From the NCBI GenBank assembly GCA_025454405.1, contig JALOON010000011.1:62001-126000 (forward strand): a stretch of DNA of 64,000 nucleotides. The letters are read 5' to 3'. Shown piece after piece: positions 35,787-44,277 of the stretch. The translations under genes were made by a program, and so were the position numbers. Positions within the stretch are counted from its first letter, which is position 1. Every line of letters begins with the position of its first letter. This DNA is from Oscillatoriaceae cyanobacterium Prado104. Lineage in GTDB: Bacteria; Cyanobacteriota; Cyanobacteriia; Cyanobacteriales; Microcoleaceae. A model generated the notes under the pieces. The model had not been told where the DNA came from. It saw only the letters and a list, made by a program, of their open reading frames with translations, and made no database searches.

Positions 35787-36647
35787 TTGAAAAGTCAAAA
35801 TTTGCCAAGCATACCGTCAGCGCTTGCAGGAATTATCTTAGCAGTTGTGCTGCTCCTCGGATTCAATTCTTTTGTTGTTATCAACCCCGGCGAAGCAGGA
35901 GTAGTCAGCATTTTAGGAAAAGCTAGAGATGGAGCTTTGTTAGAAGGATTTCACATCAGACCCCCGGTGATCTCCAAGGTAGATGTGTACGATGTAACAG
36001 TGCAAAAATTTGAGGTTCCCGCCCAAAGTGCTACCAAAGACCTTCAAGATTTAAATGCTAGTTTTGCGATCAACTTTCGCCTCGATCCCGAGAGAATAGT
36101 TGATGTCAGAAGAACTCAAGGAACTTTGGAGAATATAGTTTCAAAGATTATTGCCCCGCAGACGCAAGAAGCTTTTAAAACAGCCGCCGCACTGAGAACT
36201 GCCGAGCAATCTATTACTCAAAGAAGCGAACTGAAACGGGATTTCGATACAGCACTGAAAGAAAGGCTGGCTAAGTATGATGTAATAGTGCTCGATACTA
36301 GCGTTGTCAACATTCGATTCTCCGAAGATTTTGCGAAAGCGGTTGAGGAGAAACAGGTTGCAGAACAGCGGGCGCAAAGAGCTGTTTATGTTGCTCAAGA
36401 AGCAGAACAACAGGCTCAAGCTGATATTAACCGCGCTCAAGGTAGAGCAGAAGCTCAAAGACTTTTGGCGGAAACTTTGAAGGCTCAAGGCGGCGAGTTA
36501 GTCCTGCAAAAAGAATCGATCGAAGCTTGGAGGAGCGGCGGCGCGCAAATGCCAAAAGTGCTAATTTTAGGTAACAATTCGAGTCGAGTTCCTTTCATTT
36601 TTAATATGGGGGACATTCAGGAAGAGGGCGATCGCAAAAAAAGTTAA
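35787..36647 (+). CDS. Prohibitin-family (SPFH/Band 7) membrane protein
   Basis: A 286-residue protein: an N-terminal transmembrane helix (ALAGIILAVVLLLGFNSFVVI), the SPFH domain from VINPGEAGVVSILGK to about residue 190, a coiled coil rich in Ala/Gln/Glu (EEKQVAEQRAQRAVYVAQEAEQQAQ), and a C-terminal MPKVLILG segment. Prohibitins form large membrane rings that scaffold proteases. The start is TTG at 35787, with AGGAG 8 bp upstream and no better codon. The cyclophilin gene follows 139 bp later. Confidence 0.85.
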   Translation: MKSQNLPSIPSALAGIILAVVLLLGFNSFVVINPGEAGVVSILGKARDGALLEGFHIRPPVISKVDVYDVTVQKFEVPAQSATKDLQDLNASFAINFRLDPERIVDVRRTQGTLENIVSKIIAPQTQEAFKTAAALRTAEQSITQRSELKRDFDTALKERLAKYDVIVLDTSVVNIRFSEDFAKAVEEKQVAEQRAQRAVYVAQEAEQQAQADINRAQGRAEAQRLLAETLKAQGGELVLQKESIEAWRSGGAQMPKVLILGNNSSRVPFIFNMGDIQEEGDRKKS

Positions 36648-36786
36648 GAGCAATTTAGAGTTGCCGGAGTATGCTAAACTTCGGAAAGCTCAAATCTAGC
36701 GGCAGATTCAAGTCTGTCGCATCCCAAGCAAAGTCCGCAATTCACGCGCTAGCAGCACACTCATTTTTAGAAAACCAGGAGAAACC

Positions 36787-37206
36787 ATGACCCGCGCTAT
36801 AATGGAAACCGACAAAGGTACGATAAATTTGGAACTGTTCGATGCGGATGCGCCCAACACAGTAAAGAATTTTGTTGACTTGGCAGAAAAAGGTTTTTAC
36901 GACGGATTGAACTTTCATCGAGTCATTCCTAATTTCATGATTCAAGGCGGCTGTCCCAAAGGCAATGGAACGGGCGGCCCCGGCTACAAAATCAAGTGCG
37001 AAATCAACTCGAACAAACATTTGGCAGGCACTTTATCGATGGCGCACGCGGGCCGCGATACGGGCGGCAGCCAATTTTTCATTTGCCATTCTCCACAGTC
37101 TCATTTAGATGGAGTTCACACGACTTTTGGCAAAACTGAAGACATGGCTGTGGTCAATGCGATCCGCCAAGGCGATAAAATTCTGTCGGTCAAAATAGAA
37201 CATTAA
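36787..37206 (+). CDS. Cyclophilin-type peptidyl-prolyl cis-trans isomerase
   Basis: A 139-residue cyclophilin with the active-site segment [41 protein letters not shown] and the VHTTFGK tryptophan-loop variant. The catalytic arginine, Phe and Gln positions are intact. No signal peptide, so cytoplasmic. AGGAG lies just before the ATG. Confidence 0.92.
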   Translation: MTRAIMETDKGTINLELFDADAPNTVKNFVDLAEKGFYDGLNFHRVIPNFMIQGGCPKGNGTGGPGYKIKCEINSNKHLAGTLSMAHAGRDTGGSQFFICHSPQSHLDGVHTTFGKTEDMAVVNAIRQGDKILSVKIEH

Positions 37207-37214
37207 TTACCAAT

Positions 37215-37454
37215 AATTAGGGCTTGCTGAATAAGTCTTTTCGTGAGGGGAGGGAACAGGCAACAGGGAACAGGCAACAGCCAACTCTCAACAGTTTTCG
37301 GCTTTTGTTACCCGATCGTTTAGCCTGTGGAGTGCGCTCGGAGTGCATGAGTTGGAAGTAGTATCTGGCCCCTTTTGGGCACTTATTGAACGAAGAACCC
37401 TCGCGCTAAACCGCGTTCGATCGAGGTTTTACCTTGATTCAGCAAGCCCTAATT
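37215..37454. mobile_element. 240-bp MITE-like element with 18-bp perfect terminal inverted repeats
   Basis: AATTAGGGCTTGCTGAAT (37215-37232) and ATTCAGCAAGCCCTAATT (37437-37454) are perfect inverse complements. The GGGCTTGCTGAATAAG type of end is common for DDE insertion sequences. The interior is too short for a transposase and contains AGGGAACAGGCAAC tandem words. The outermost AATTA may be part of a target duplication. Confidence 0.75.
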
Positions 37455-37516
37455 AGTTGCGTTTCTCAGAAACCGGGTTTTTAGCCGAAACTCCGCATCA
37501 AAGCGTGGATTTACTA

Positions 37517-38353
37517 TCAGAAACCCGGTTGCTTGCTGGGTTGTTGACCTTGGTGCAAAAGATCGGGATAATAAACTGGAATCCCGGCAATTTTTTGAAT
37601 GCGATCGGCAAAGGTTTTAAGCACTTCAATACTAACAGGCTTGAGCGATCGCGCAGCATAGGGCAAAGCATCAGGAGTATAATTGCCTCGCGCATCAATT
37701 TCGTGACTTAAAGGTTTGGGGCGAGTTGGCGTATTGAGTTGAATTTCATCGGGTAGCAAGCCGTGCATCAGTTCAATATAAATGGCTTGCTCGCGATCGC
37801 TCCAAGGTGATAAAATCATAGTCTGAATCGCTAATTTACCCGAGTATATTTGGCGAAATTGCTGCAAAGCCGACCAGAAATCGGGTAATTCGATGTTAAC
37901 AATCGGGCGATCGATCCGTTTCAATCGATCGGCCTCAACGGCATCTACTTTAACTGCTACTAAATCAGCAATTGTTAATTCCGATCGCACTGTCGGATCG
38001 GTTATCAAACTGCCGTTAGTCAACACGCCTGACGGCTTTCCTGTAACAGTTTTCAGCATTGTCAGAATGTCGCCTAAATTCAAAGCTAGCGTCGGTTCGC
38101 CGCTACCGCTGAGGGTGATTCGATCGACATCCCACGGTACAAAAGGTTCCAAGTCTTGTTCGATTTGTTGAGTGGAAACAAACACCCGGCGCTCGCAAGT
38201 TTTCTCTTCAATTTCACCCAATTGGCAGTAAACGCAATTGAACGAACAAGTGGATACCAAACCAATCGGATCGATACCGAGCGATCGTCCAAATCTCCAC
38301 GACTTTACAGGGCCGTAAACTGAACAAAATGTTTGAGTTTCTATAGCATTCAT
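37517..38353 (-). CDS. Radical SAM protein (COG0731-like)
   Basis: A 278-residue radical SAM enzyme. The 4Fe-4S cysteines C36, C40 and C43 lie in CSFNCVYCQLG, with SGSGEPTL as the SAM-binding GGE-like segment and NGSLITDP afterwards. The VYGPVKSWRFGRSLGIDP start matches a family related to wybutosine-type Fe-S proteins. The reaction is unknown. The last codons lie within an AGAAACCCGGTT repeat. Confidence 0.78.
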   Translation of the reverse strand: MNAIETQTFCSVYGPVKSWRFGRSLGIDPIGLVSTCSFNCVYCQLGEIEEKTCERRVFVSTQQIEQDLEPFVPWDVDRITLSGSGEPTLALNLGDILTMLKTVTGKPSGVLTNGSLITDPTVRSELTIADLVAVKVDAVEADRLKRIDRPIVNIELPDFWSALQQFRQIYSGKLAIQTMILSPWSDREQAIYIELMHGLLPDEIQLNTPTRPKPLSHEIDARGNYTPDALPYAARSLKPVSIEVLKTFADRIQKIAGIPVYYPDLLHQGQQPSKQPGF

Positions 38354-38523
38354 TACTGTTAAGTTGATAGTTGGTAGTGCGAGCGTCCCCGCTCGCGATC
38401 GATTATGAGTGCAAGCGTAAGAGTTCGCGATCGTTGACAGTTGATAATTACTTCTTCTATTATTTTACTTTGCGACAGCGCGATCGGTCATCTTTATCAA
38501 GACTTAAACATTCACTATAATCT

Positions 38524-38620
38524 GTAGGGTGCGCATTGCGCACCTTACTGTACTACTTACATCAGTTTTCAGGCATGTGAAGTACAGAGAAACCCGGTTT
38601 CTTCAAGAAACCGGGTTTCT
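38524..38620. repeat. Two palindromic repeats in the gap before the methyltransferase
   Basis: GTAGGGTGCGCATTGCGCACC lies at 38524-38544 as a GGTGCGCA/TGCGCACC palindrome. AGAAACCCGGTTTCTT followed by AAGAAACCGGGTTTCT (38588-38620) forms a near-perfect hairpin. Both fall in the roughly 300-bp gap between the radical SAM and RlmL-like genes, both on the minus strand. No gene is visible there. Confidence 0.7.
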
Positions 38621-38660
38621 GGGATGTACCTCATAAACCTGCAATCGGCTGTAAATCCTG

Positions 38661-39785
38661 TCAATAAAGTTCGTATTTGAGCAAAGTACAGGGAATCGAC
38701 CCGTTAAACACCGGAATCCGCTGTGATGTCCTCAATCCTACCCGTTTTGCCAACTCTTTATTACCAGTTAAAATAAATGCATTCCAACCTTTAAAACGCT
38801 GCTTGAAAACATCGCCCAACATCTTGTACAAATCGCCCAACTCGCTAGCATCTCCCAACCTCTCTCCGTAGGGAGGATTGCAAATTAGAATGCCTTTATC
38901 TGCGGGGGCTTCCAATTCAGCTAACTCGGTTTGAGCAAACAGAATCTTGTCGGTAAGACCTGCTTGCTGTGCGTTGGTGCGAGCTTGAGATATCATATCA
39001 GCATCGCGATCGCACCCGGCAATTACTTGTTTTAATTCCGATAATTCGCTGTTCTCTGCTTCTGCCCACAATCGATCCCACAAATCTCCGTCAAAGTCCC
39101 GCCAATTCATAAAACCAAACTTTTCGCGAAACAATCCCGGCGCAATATTCAAAGCCTTTAAACTCGCTTCTAAAGGTAAAGTTCCCGAACCGCACATCGG
39201 ATCTAAAAACGGTAAATCCGGCGTCCATTCTGCCATGTCTAACAAAGCAGCAGCCAGCGTTTCTTTGAGCGGCGCAAATCCCACGGCAGGACGGTAGCCG
39301 CGCCTGTGCAAACTGCCGCCGGAACTGTCTAAACTTAAGATACCTCCGTCTCGATCTATGTGAATGTTAATTAACAAATCGGGATTGTTGACATCGACGC
39401 TGGAACGCTTGTTAAATCGATCGCGCTGTTGGTCGGCGATCGCATTTTTGACCTGCAATGCTGTATAGTGAGTGTGGTTTAATTTTTCGTTGCCTCCGGT
39501 GCAGTTTACTGCTAGTGTATTGTCGGGATTTAAGTATTCGTCCCAATCGATTTTTCGGACTTCGCGGTACAGCATATCTGAGTTGTAGCAGCGAAATTGG
39601 GCGATCGGAACTAGCACTCGAAAAATTGTTCTCGACCAGAGATTGACGCGGTACAATAAAGTTCGATCGCCCGCAAAATAAACTCCTGTAAAATCTGGCT
39701 CGACATCTTCCGCTCCCAATTGTTCTAATTCTTGGGCTGCTATTGTTTCTAATCCGCGAGCAACTGTGGCAAAGTATTGATTCAT
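38661..39785 (-). CDS. THUMP-domain class I rRNA methyltransferase, RlmL/YpsC-like
   Basis: A 374-residue protein. Residues about 45-150 form a THUMP RNA-binding domain. Residues about 165-374 form the methyltransferase, with LDPMCGSGTLPLEA as motif I, CDRDADMI as the ribose-binding acidic loop, and NPPYGERLG as motif IV, typical of N2-guanine methyltransferases of 23S rRNA. The RlmK half found in enteric RlmKL is absent, as in other non-enteric bacteria. It stands alone. Confidence 0.88.
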   Translation of the reverse strand: MNQYFATVARGLETIAAQELEQLGAEDVEPDFTGVYFAGDRTLLYRVNLWSRTIFRVLVPIAQFRCYNSDMLYREVRKIDWDEYLNPDNTLAVNCTGGNEKLNHTHYTALQVKNAIADQQRDRFNKRSSVDVNNPDLLINIHIDRDGGILSLDSSGGSLHRRGYRPAVGFAPLKETLAAALLDMAEWTPDLPFLDPMCGSGTLPLEASLKALNIAPGLFREKFGFMNWRDFDGDLWDRLWAEAENSELSELKQVIAGCDRDADMISQARTNAQQAGLTDKILFAQTELAELEAPADKGILICNPPYGERLGDASELGDLYKMLGDVFKQRFKGWNAFILTGNKELAKRVGLRTSQRIPVFNGSIPCTLLKYELY

Positions 39786-40400
39786 TTTATGAAGGAAGAA
39801 GGAAGGTACGACACGGATAACACGGATACACGGATGAATTATCCGTATGAACTAAGTCATTCACGATCGGGAAGAAGGAAGAAGGAATAGGGAATCGAAG
39901 TCTCGATATAGATATTAACTGCTTTTTGTCTGTGCGATCGCCCGAAATACTCTATCTTAAGGTAGATGCGATCGAGCCTCAAAGTTGATTTTTGTAAATT
40001 CTATTTATCAACAAGCGATCGCGCATCTATCTGGGTATTTGCAAGGGCGATCGGTCTCGCCAGTACCTGCCAAACCTCAAAAACCTTGCTGCGCATCAAT
40101 TTCAGCTCTATTATTCGACTGGGCTGACAACAGCAGTTCGGGGCGATCGTCCGAGCTTCTTGAAAAGTATTCTTAATTACTTGCCAAGATTATTGACTTC
40201 GTGTTAGGCTGCTACTCAAAGTTGAAAATTCCATCCCTAACATCGAAAGTCAGGCGATCGAGACTTACGCAAAAAGAGGTTTTATACCCTTCTTGTAGCA
40301 GTAAGGTGCGCACTGCGCACCCCTAGATAATTAGGAGCTGCCTAAGTCCTGGGAATATTTCAGCTCAACGGGTGTACTACAATAATAATTGGAGACAATT
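39786..40400. other. Gap upstream of the peptide-JmjC locus
   Basis: The 615 bp hold an ACACGGATA tandem word (39815-39835), GAAGAAGGAA words and a GGTGCGCA palindrome at 40302-40325. A frame open at 39985-40176 starts with TTG, lacks a ribosome-binding site and has no recognisable domain. I do not call it a gene. Confidence 0.45.
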
Positions 40401-40553
40401 ATGTCACAGCAAATCAACGGCTCGGCTCTCAAACTGGCTCGCGCTAGCAAAATCCAAGTAGAAGTTAAGGAAATTGCCAAGCACGCTACAGCTAAAAATA
40501 TCTCTGCTAGTCTCAATGTTGATTCCGATGGCAGCGATGTTAGCCACGAGTAA
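40401..40553 (+). CDS. 50-residue peptide, candidate precursor for the adjacent JmjC oxygenase
   Basis: ATG at 40401, preceded by GGAGACAATT, opens a 50-residue peptide. The N-terminal two thirds is Lys/Ala-rich and helical (ALKLARASKIQVEVKEIAKH). The C-terminal tail is acidic and polar (LNVDSDGSDVSHE), with aspartate and asparagine residues that a JmjC-type hydroxylase could modify. No Gly-Gly cleavage motif or cysteine is present. The JmjC/cupin gene begins 169 bp downstream on the same strand. The gene is absent from long-ORF surveys because of its length. A leader-plus-core RiPP precursor is my inference. Confidence 0.6.
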   Translation: MSQQINGSALKLARASKIQVEVKEIAKHATAKNISASLNVDSDGSDVSHE

Positions 40554-40721
40554 TTGCAGGTTTTTCTGTTAAAACTTGTATCTAAAATTTGCATCCGCAA
40601 GCAAGACGCGATCGATTTTATGCTTGCTTGCGGGAAAACTAAAAGTAGAGGCAGGGCAAGTGCAAATTATTGCCCTAATTTTTAAGAAAAAAAATTATTG
40701 ATAATTTTTGTCAATTTAATT

Positions 40722-41870
40722 ATGCGATCGCTCGCAAAGCTACTCGAACCTTACAGTATCAAAGACTTTCTAGATAGTAACTGGACAAACAAAGCAGTTG
40801 CGATTCCTGGCGGAGGAAACAAAGATTTTACGCGCCTGTTTTCTTGGGAAAAACTCAACTATCTACTCAACTTTCGCGAATTAAAATATCCGAACATTCG
40901 CCTAGCAGTAGCCGGAAAAGTTCTCGAAGAAAGCGCTAACGATAACCTCATCAAATCCTGCCAGTCAGGAGCAACTTTAATTGTCGATCGCATCCACAAA
41001 CTAATCCCAGAAGTAGCCGAATTTGCAGCAGAATTAAAAGCAGATTTAGGCTATTCCAACCAAGTCAACGCCTACTGTTCCTGGCCCGAAAAACAAGGCT
41101 TTACCACCCACTACGACACCCACGAAGTTTTTATCTTGCAAACAGCAGGAATCAAGCAGTGGTATGTATTTGACGACACAATTAAATACCCGCTACCAGA
41201 CCAAAAATTCTCGGATTTTTCCCCACCAGAAACCGCAGCATATTTAAGTTGCATCCTGCATCCCGGAGATGTGCTGTACATACCTCGCGGGCATTGGCAT
41301 TACGCAGTTGCTTCCGAGGAACCGTCGCTGCATTTAACCTTAGGAATTCACTGCAAAACAGGAATAGATTTTTTAGAATGGCTGGCGGGCGAATTGCGGC
41401 AGCAAGCAGAGTGGCGCAAAAGTTTGCCGCTGCGCGTAAATGCTGATTCGATCGAAGCAAATGTCAGTAATTTAATTACCGAATTGCACGGCTACGCAAA
41501 CAGTAAAAATCTTGCAGAAGAGTACAGCAATTACCTCGACAGTTTGGGAAAACCCGTCGCCCAATACTCTTTTCCCCATCAAGCAGGATTCAACATTTTT
41601 CCCTGTGGCATTCAAACTAAGTTTAGAATTCCCAAATTTCAGAGGGTGAGAATTAGCGAATTGCCCGACGGATGCGGGTACAAAATCGTTGTTGGCGAGA
41701 AAGAAGTCTCTCTGAGGGGAGTCACGGCTAAATTTGCAGACAATTTATTCAGTACGGAGTTTTTTACAGGAGAAGATGTCATGGATTGGTTGCCAGATTG
41801 CGATTGGGAAATAGATATCATGCCGCTTTTGTCAAGGCTGATACTTGACGGAATTATTTTTGTTAGTTAA
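40722..41870 (+). CDS. JmjC/cupin-8-type 2-oxoglutarate oxygenase
   Basis: From the ATG at 40722 the protein has 382 residues. The double-stranded beta helix carries the iron ligands H130 and D132 (FTTHYDTHEVF) and a distal histidine in GHWH (H191 or H193), with the LHPGDVLYIPRG strand typical of ribosomal oxygenases (YcfD/ROXA, NO66) and peptide hydroxylases. A C-terminal winged-helix-like region follows (KIVVGEKEVSLRGVTAKFADNLF). It should hydroxylate a peptide or protein side chain using iron and 2-oxoglutarate. The 50-residue ORF just upstream could be its substrate. Alternatively it modifies a ribosomal protein. Confidence 0.8.
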   Translation: MRSLAKLLEPYSIKDFLDSNWTNKAVAIPGGGNKDFTRLFSWEKLNYLLNFRELKYPNIRLAVAGKVLEESANDNLIKSCQSGATLIVDRIHKLIPEVAEFAAELKADLGYSNQVNAYCSWPEKQGFTTHYDTHEVFILQTAGIKQWYVFDDTIKYPLPDQKFSDFSPPETAAYLSCILHPGDVLYIPRGHWHYAVASEEPSLHLTLGIHCKTGIDFLEWLAGELRQQAEWRKSLPLRVNADSIEANVSNLITELHGYANSKNLAEEYSNYLDSLGKPVAQYSFPHQAGFNIFPCGIQTKFRIPKFQRVRISELPDGCGYKIVVGEKEVSLRGVTAKFADNLFSTEFFTGEDVMDWLPDCDWEIDIMPLLSRLILDGIIFVS

Positions 41871-42196
41871 AACTTTAAAATCAGACTAACTTAAAGCTTA
41901 CACATGGGGTGAGAAAGCGGTTTTTTTACGAAAATAATTTGTTTTGACTGATATCTTTCACCAATCTCAGAAACCGGGTTAGAGGCAATAATCGATCGCA
42001 AAAACCTACATTGCCCGGATCGAACCCAGTTTCTCGCAAGGTTATTGAGAATGGTGCAACATCTCAGTTTTGACGCACAGATTCGGTAAAAAACGGTTTC
42101 TTTAACGGAGTGCATCAATTTTATATCTGTTATCAATGGGTTGTCAAAAAAGTTACGAACAAACAATGTCTGACACATATAACTAGGAGGAAAATC

Positions 42197-43219
42197 ATGG
42201 ATAAATTTTTTTGTGCTGATGCTTCTAAATGCGCCCAAGAGGATATCATAGGCAGCGGCAGCAATTACCAAACTTACGTGCTGATTGAATGCTGTTTGCC
42301 TTGGGAATCGGAAGCTTTTAACTCAAAAGCAGTTCCCCAGAATCTCAGGGATTTAGTCGAGGAAGTAGAGAGTTCAAAACAAAAAGTTCGCTTTTTGCTG
42401 GTAAATAGCGAAACAACTAAAGGCGATGCCAGTCGTAAAGTGCTGATTTATGACAACAAAAATCAGGATCTCTTTGGTGGTTACGAGAAACACGAATTTA
42501 ATGCAGCTAGTATTGACAAAGTAGCGTCAATTGTCAAAAGCTATTTGGCTGGAAAAGTCCCGGATTGCGAAATTGTTGAGAATCAGATAACTAGAGATAT
42601 TTTGATTTGCACTCACGGCAGTCACGATATGTGTTGTGCCAGATACGGCAATCCATTTTACGCGCAAGCAAAGGCTGTGATTTCCGAGTTAGACTTGAGA
42701 GAAATTCGCCTTTGGAAAGCCAGTCACTTTGGAGGACATCGCTTTGCACCGACGGCGATTGACTTGCCCGATGGCAGGTATTACGGAAATCTCGATCGCC
42801 CTTCATTCCAATCCATTCTAACGCGATCGGGCGACATCGAATGCTTGGATCGAGTTTATCGGGGTTGGGGAATTTTGCCAACTGCAATGCAGGTTGTGGA
42901 ACGAGAATTGATGCGGCGCTACGGGTGGGATTGGTTCAATTATAAAGTGTCGGGGTGCATTGTCGATCGCAGCGAAAACGACCGTTTATTGGCTGAAATC
43001 ACTTTTCAAAAACCAGACGGCACGTACACTTACCGGGCAGATTTAGTCAAAGATGAAACGAAAACCATCCGGTTGAAAGGTTCCTGCGGGGCTAAAAAAG
43101 AATCGGAATTTGTTAAGTATTCGGTAGAAAATCTCTACTTTTACTCAACGAAAGAATGGCAAAAATTTGTTGTTTATCCGGCAGGAAGTTCGCAGTCAAA
43201 GTTGGTTGAAATAATCTGA
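42197..43219 (+). CDS. Sucrase/ferredoxin-like family protein
   Basis: From the ATG at 42197, which has an AGGAGG ribosome-binding site, the protein has 340 residues. It shows the thioredoxin-like ferredoxin pattern of this family: the N-terminal FFCADASKCAQEDIIGSG and ECCLPWE, then CTHGSHDMCCARYGNPFY and ASHFGGHRFAPTAIDLP with HxxxxH. These Cys/His residues probably hold a 2Fe-2S cluster. The family is linked to sucrose or redox metabolism by name only. No partner is adjacent. Confidence 0.82.
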   Translation: MDKFFCADASKCAQEDIIGSGSNYQTYVLIECCLPWESEAFNSKAVPQNLRDLVEEVESSKQKVRFLLVNSETTKGDASRKVLIYDNKNQDLFGGYEKHEFNAASIDKVASIVKSYLAGKVPDCEIVENQITRDILICTHGSHDMCCARYGNPFYAQAKAVISELDLREIRLWKASHFGGHRFAPTAIDLPDGRYYGNLDRPSFQSILTRSGDIECLDRVYRGWGILPTAMQVVERELMRRYGWDWFNYKVSGCIVDRSENDRLLAEITFQKPDGTYTYRADLVKDETKTIRLKGSCGAKKESEFVKYSVENLYFYSTKEWQKFVVYPAGSSQSKLVEII

Positions 43220-43285
43220 TACTAGCAATAATATCGTGTCCGATCGAGCGCGCGCAATAGGTAAGGTTTGTCTTCATGTTGCGCG

Positions 43286-43405
43286 TGCAGCATCTGGGAA
43301 GTACAAACTAGGCGCGATTTAGCTAATGATGCGATTCTTCTCACTCGTAATTTAACAGATTTTAAGCAGATTCAGGAATTACGTGCTGAAGATTGGACAG
43401 TTTAA
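43286..43405 (+). pseudogene. Fragment resembling the C-terminus of a VapC-type PIN toxin
   Basis: The frame ending at TAA 43403-43405 reads RDLANDAILLTRNLTDFKQI and then ELRAEDWTV. The ANDAxLLTRNxxDF and final W pattern is the end of PIN-domain toxins. No start codon or upstream PIN core is present, so it is a relic. The 424-bp region around it otherwise holds only repeats and GATCG words. Confidence 0.4.
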
Positions 43406-43643
43406 ACTCATTCATAATGAAAAGCCATTAAGTTTGCAGCAAGCACTGACAGAAATGGAAAAAGAATGAACGCCGATCGATCGCCCTTCTCAAAAAACGC
43501 TCGATCGCATTTTTGTGTGAAAGAGCGATCGCTCCTATTTATCTAGTATTAAAAACGCGCATCATGTTTAGCGATTAACTCTCTAACCATCGGTAGTTGT
43601 ATGATAGCAGCACCGATCGCCAATATCTTAATTATAGCAAAAC

Positions 43644-44078
43644 TCAAATTTCTAACTGCATGAATATATGCGGTATCCCCAGATATTCAAAAGAATTATT
43701 TTGTGCGAAAAATCCCAGTCTTTGGTAAAATTTAGTAGCATTAATTCGAGACATAACTCTCACTGTTTTGAGATGATTTTCGCGAGCTTGTACAATCAAT
43801 CTTTGAATTATTTTAGTGCCGATTCCCCGATTTTGATATTCGGGAAGCACGGCAAGATAAGCGATGCTGCCCAATTCTGGTGATAATTCTCGGAGGCGGC
43901 CGGAACCGATAATTGTTCGATCGACCGCTGCTATGATATGAAAAGCACTGTCTTCGTGACTGTCTCTTTCGCTGCCTATCTCCATGCCCAAGGGCGATCG
44001 CAATACCAACCACCTCTGGTAAAACATATCTTCTAATTCTTGCTGGTTTTTAACTGGACGCAAATCTAAGTTAAGCAT
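43644..44078 (-). CDS. GNAT-family N-acetyltransferase
   Basis: From the ATG at 44078 the protein has 144 residues. The acetyl-CoA-binding motif is YQNRGIGTKIIQRL (consensus Q/RxxGxG/A), preceded by the IAYLAVLPE strand and followed by the ATKFYQRLGF segment. The acceptor is unknown. A TTG in the same frame at 44096 is inside a repeat and unlikely. Confidence 0.88.
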   Translation of the reverse strand: MLNLDLRPVKNQQELEDMFYQRWLVLRSPLGMEIGSERDSHEDSAFHIIAAVDRTIIGSGRLRELSPELGSIAYLAVLPEYQNRGIGTKIIQRLIVQARENHLKTVRVMSRINATKFYQRLGFFAQNNSFEYLGIPHIFMQLEI

Positions 44079-44100
44079 TATATTGACAATTGACAATTGA

Positions 44101-44220
44101 TATAGTATCCGATCGATCTCAATAAGATTCGTTTGTAGTGTGGACTTTAGTCCGCAAAATAGAGCGGACTAAAGTCCACACTACGAACCTTTTTTATTGT
44201 GGTAATCGACCGGACACTAT
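44101..44220. mobile_element. MITE copy of the TTTGTAGTG hairpin family with partial termini
   Basis: The core stem GTAGTGTGGACTTTAGTCCGC (44135 onward) pairs with GCGGACTAAAGTCCACACTAC. Outside it, ATAGTATCCGATCGAT on the left and ATCGACCGGACACTAT on the right are imperfect inverted ends matching those of the copy at 19676-19780. No coding capacity. Confidence 0.65.
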
Positions 44221-44277
44221 CTGACAATTGCCAACGATTGACTATCAACTCTCAACTATCAAGTTTCTACTATCAAC

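Noticed and set aside
39985-40176. A 63-residue frame upstream of the peptide-JmjC locus
   Set aside because: It starts with TTG, contains HIP1-type words and shows no conserved pattern.
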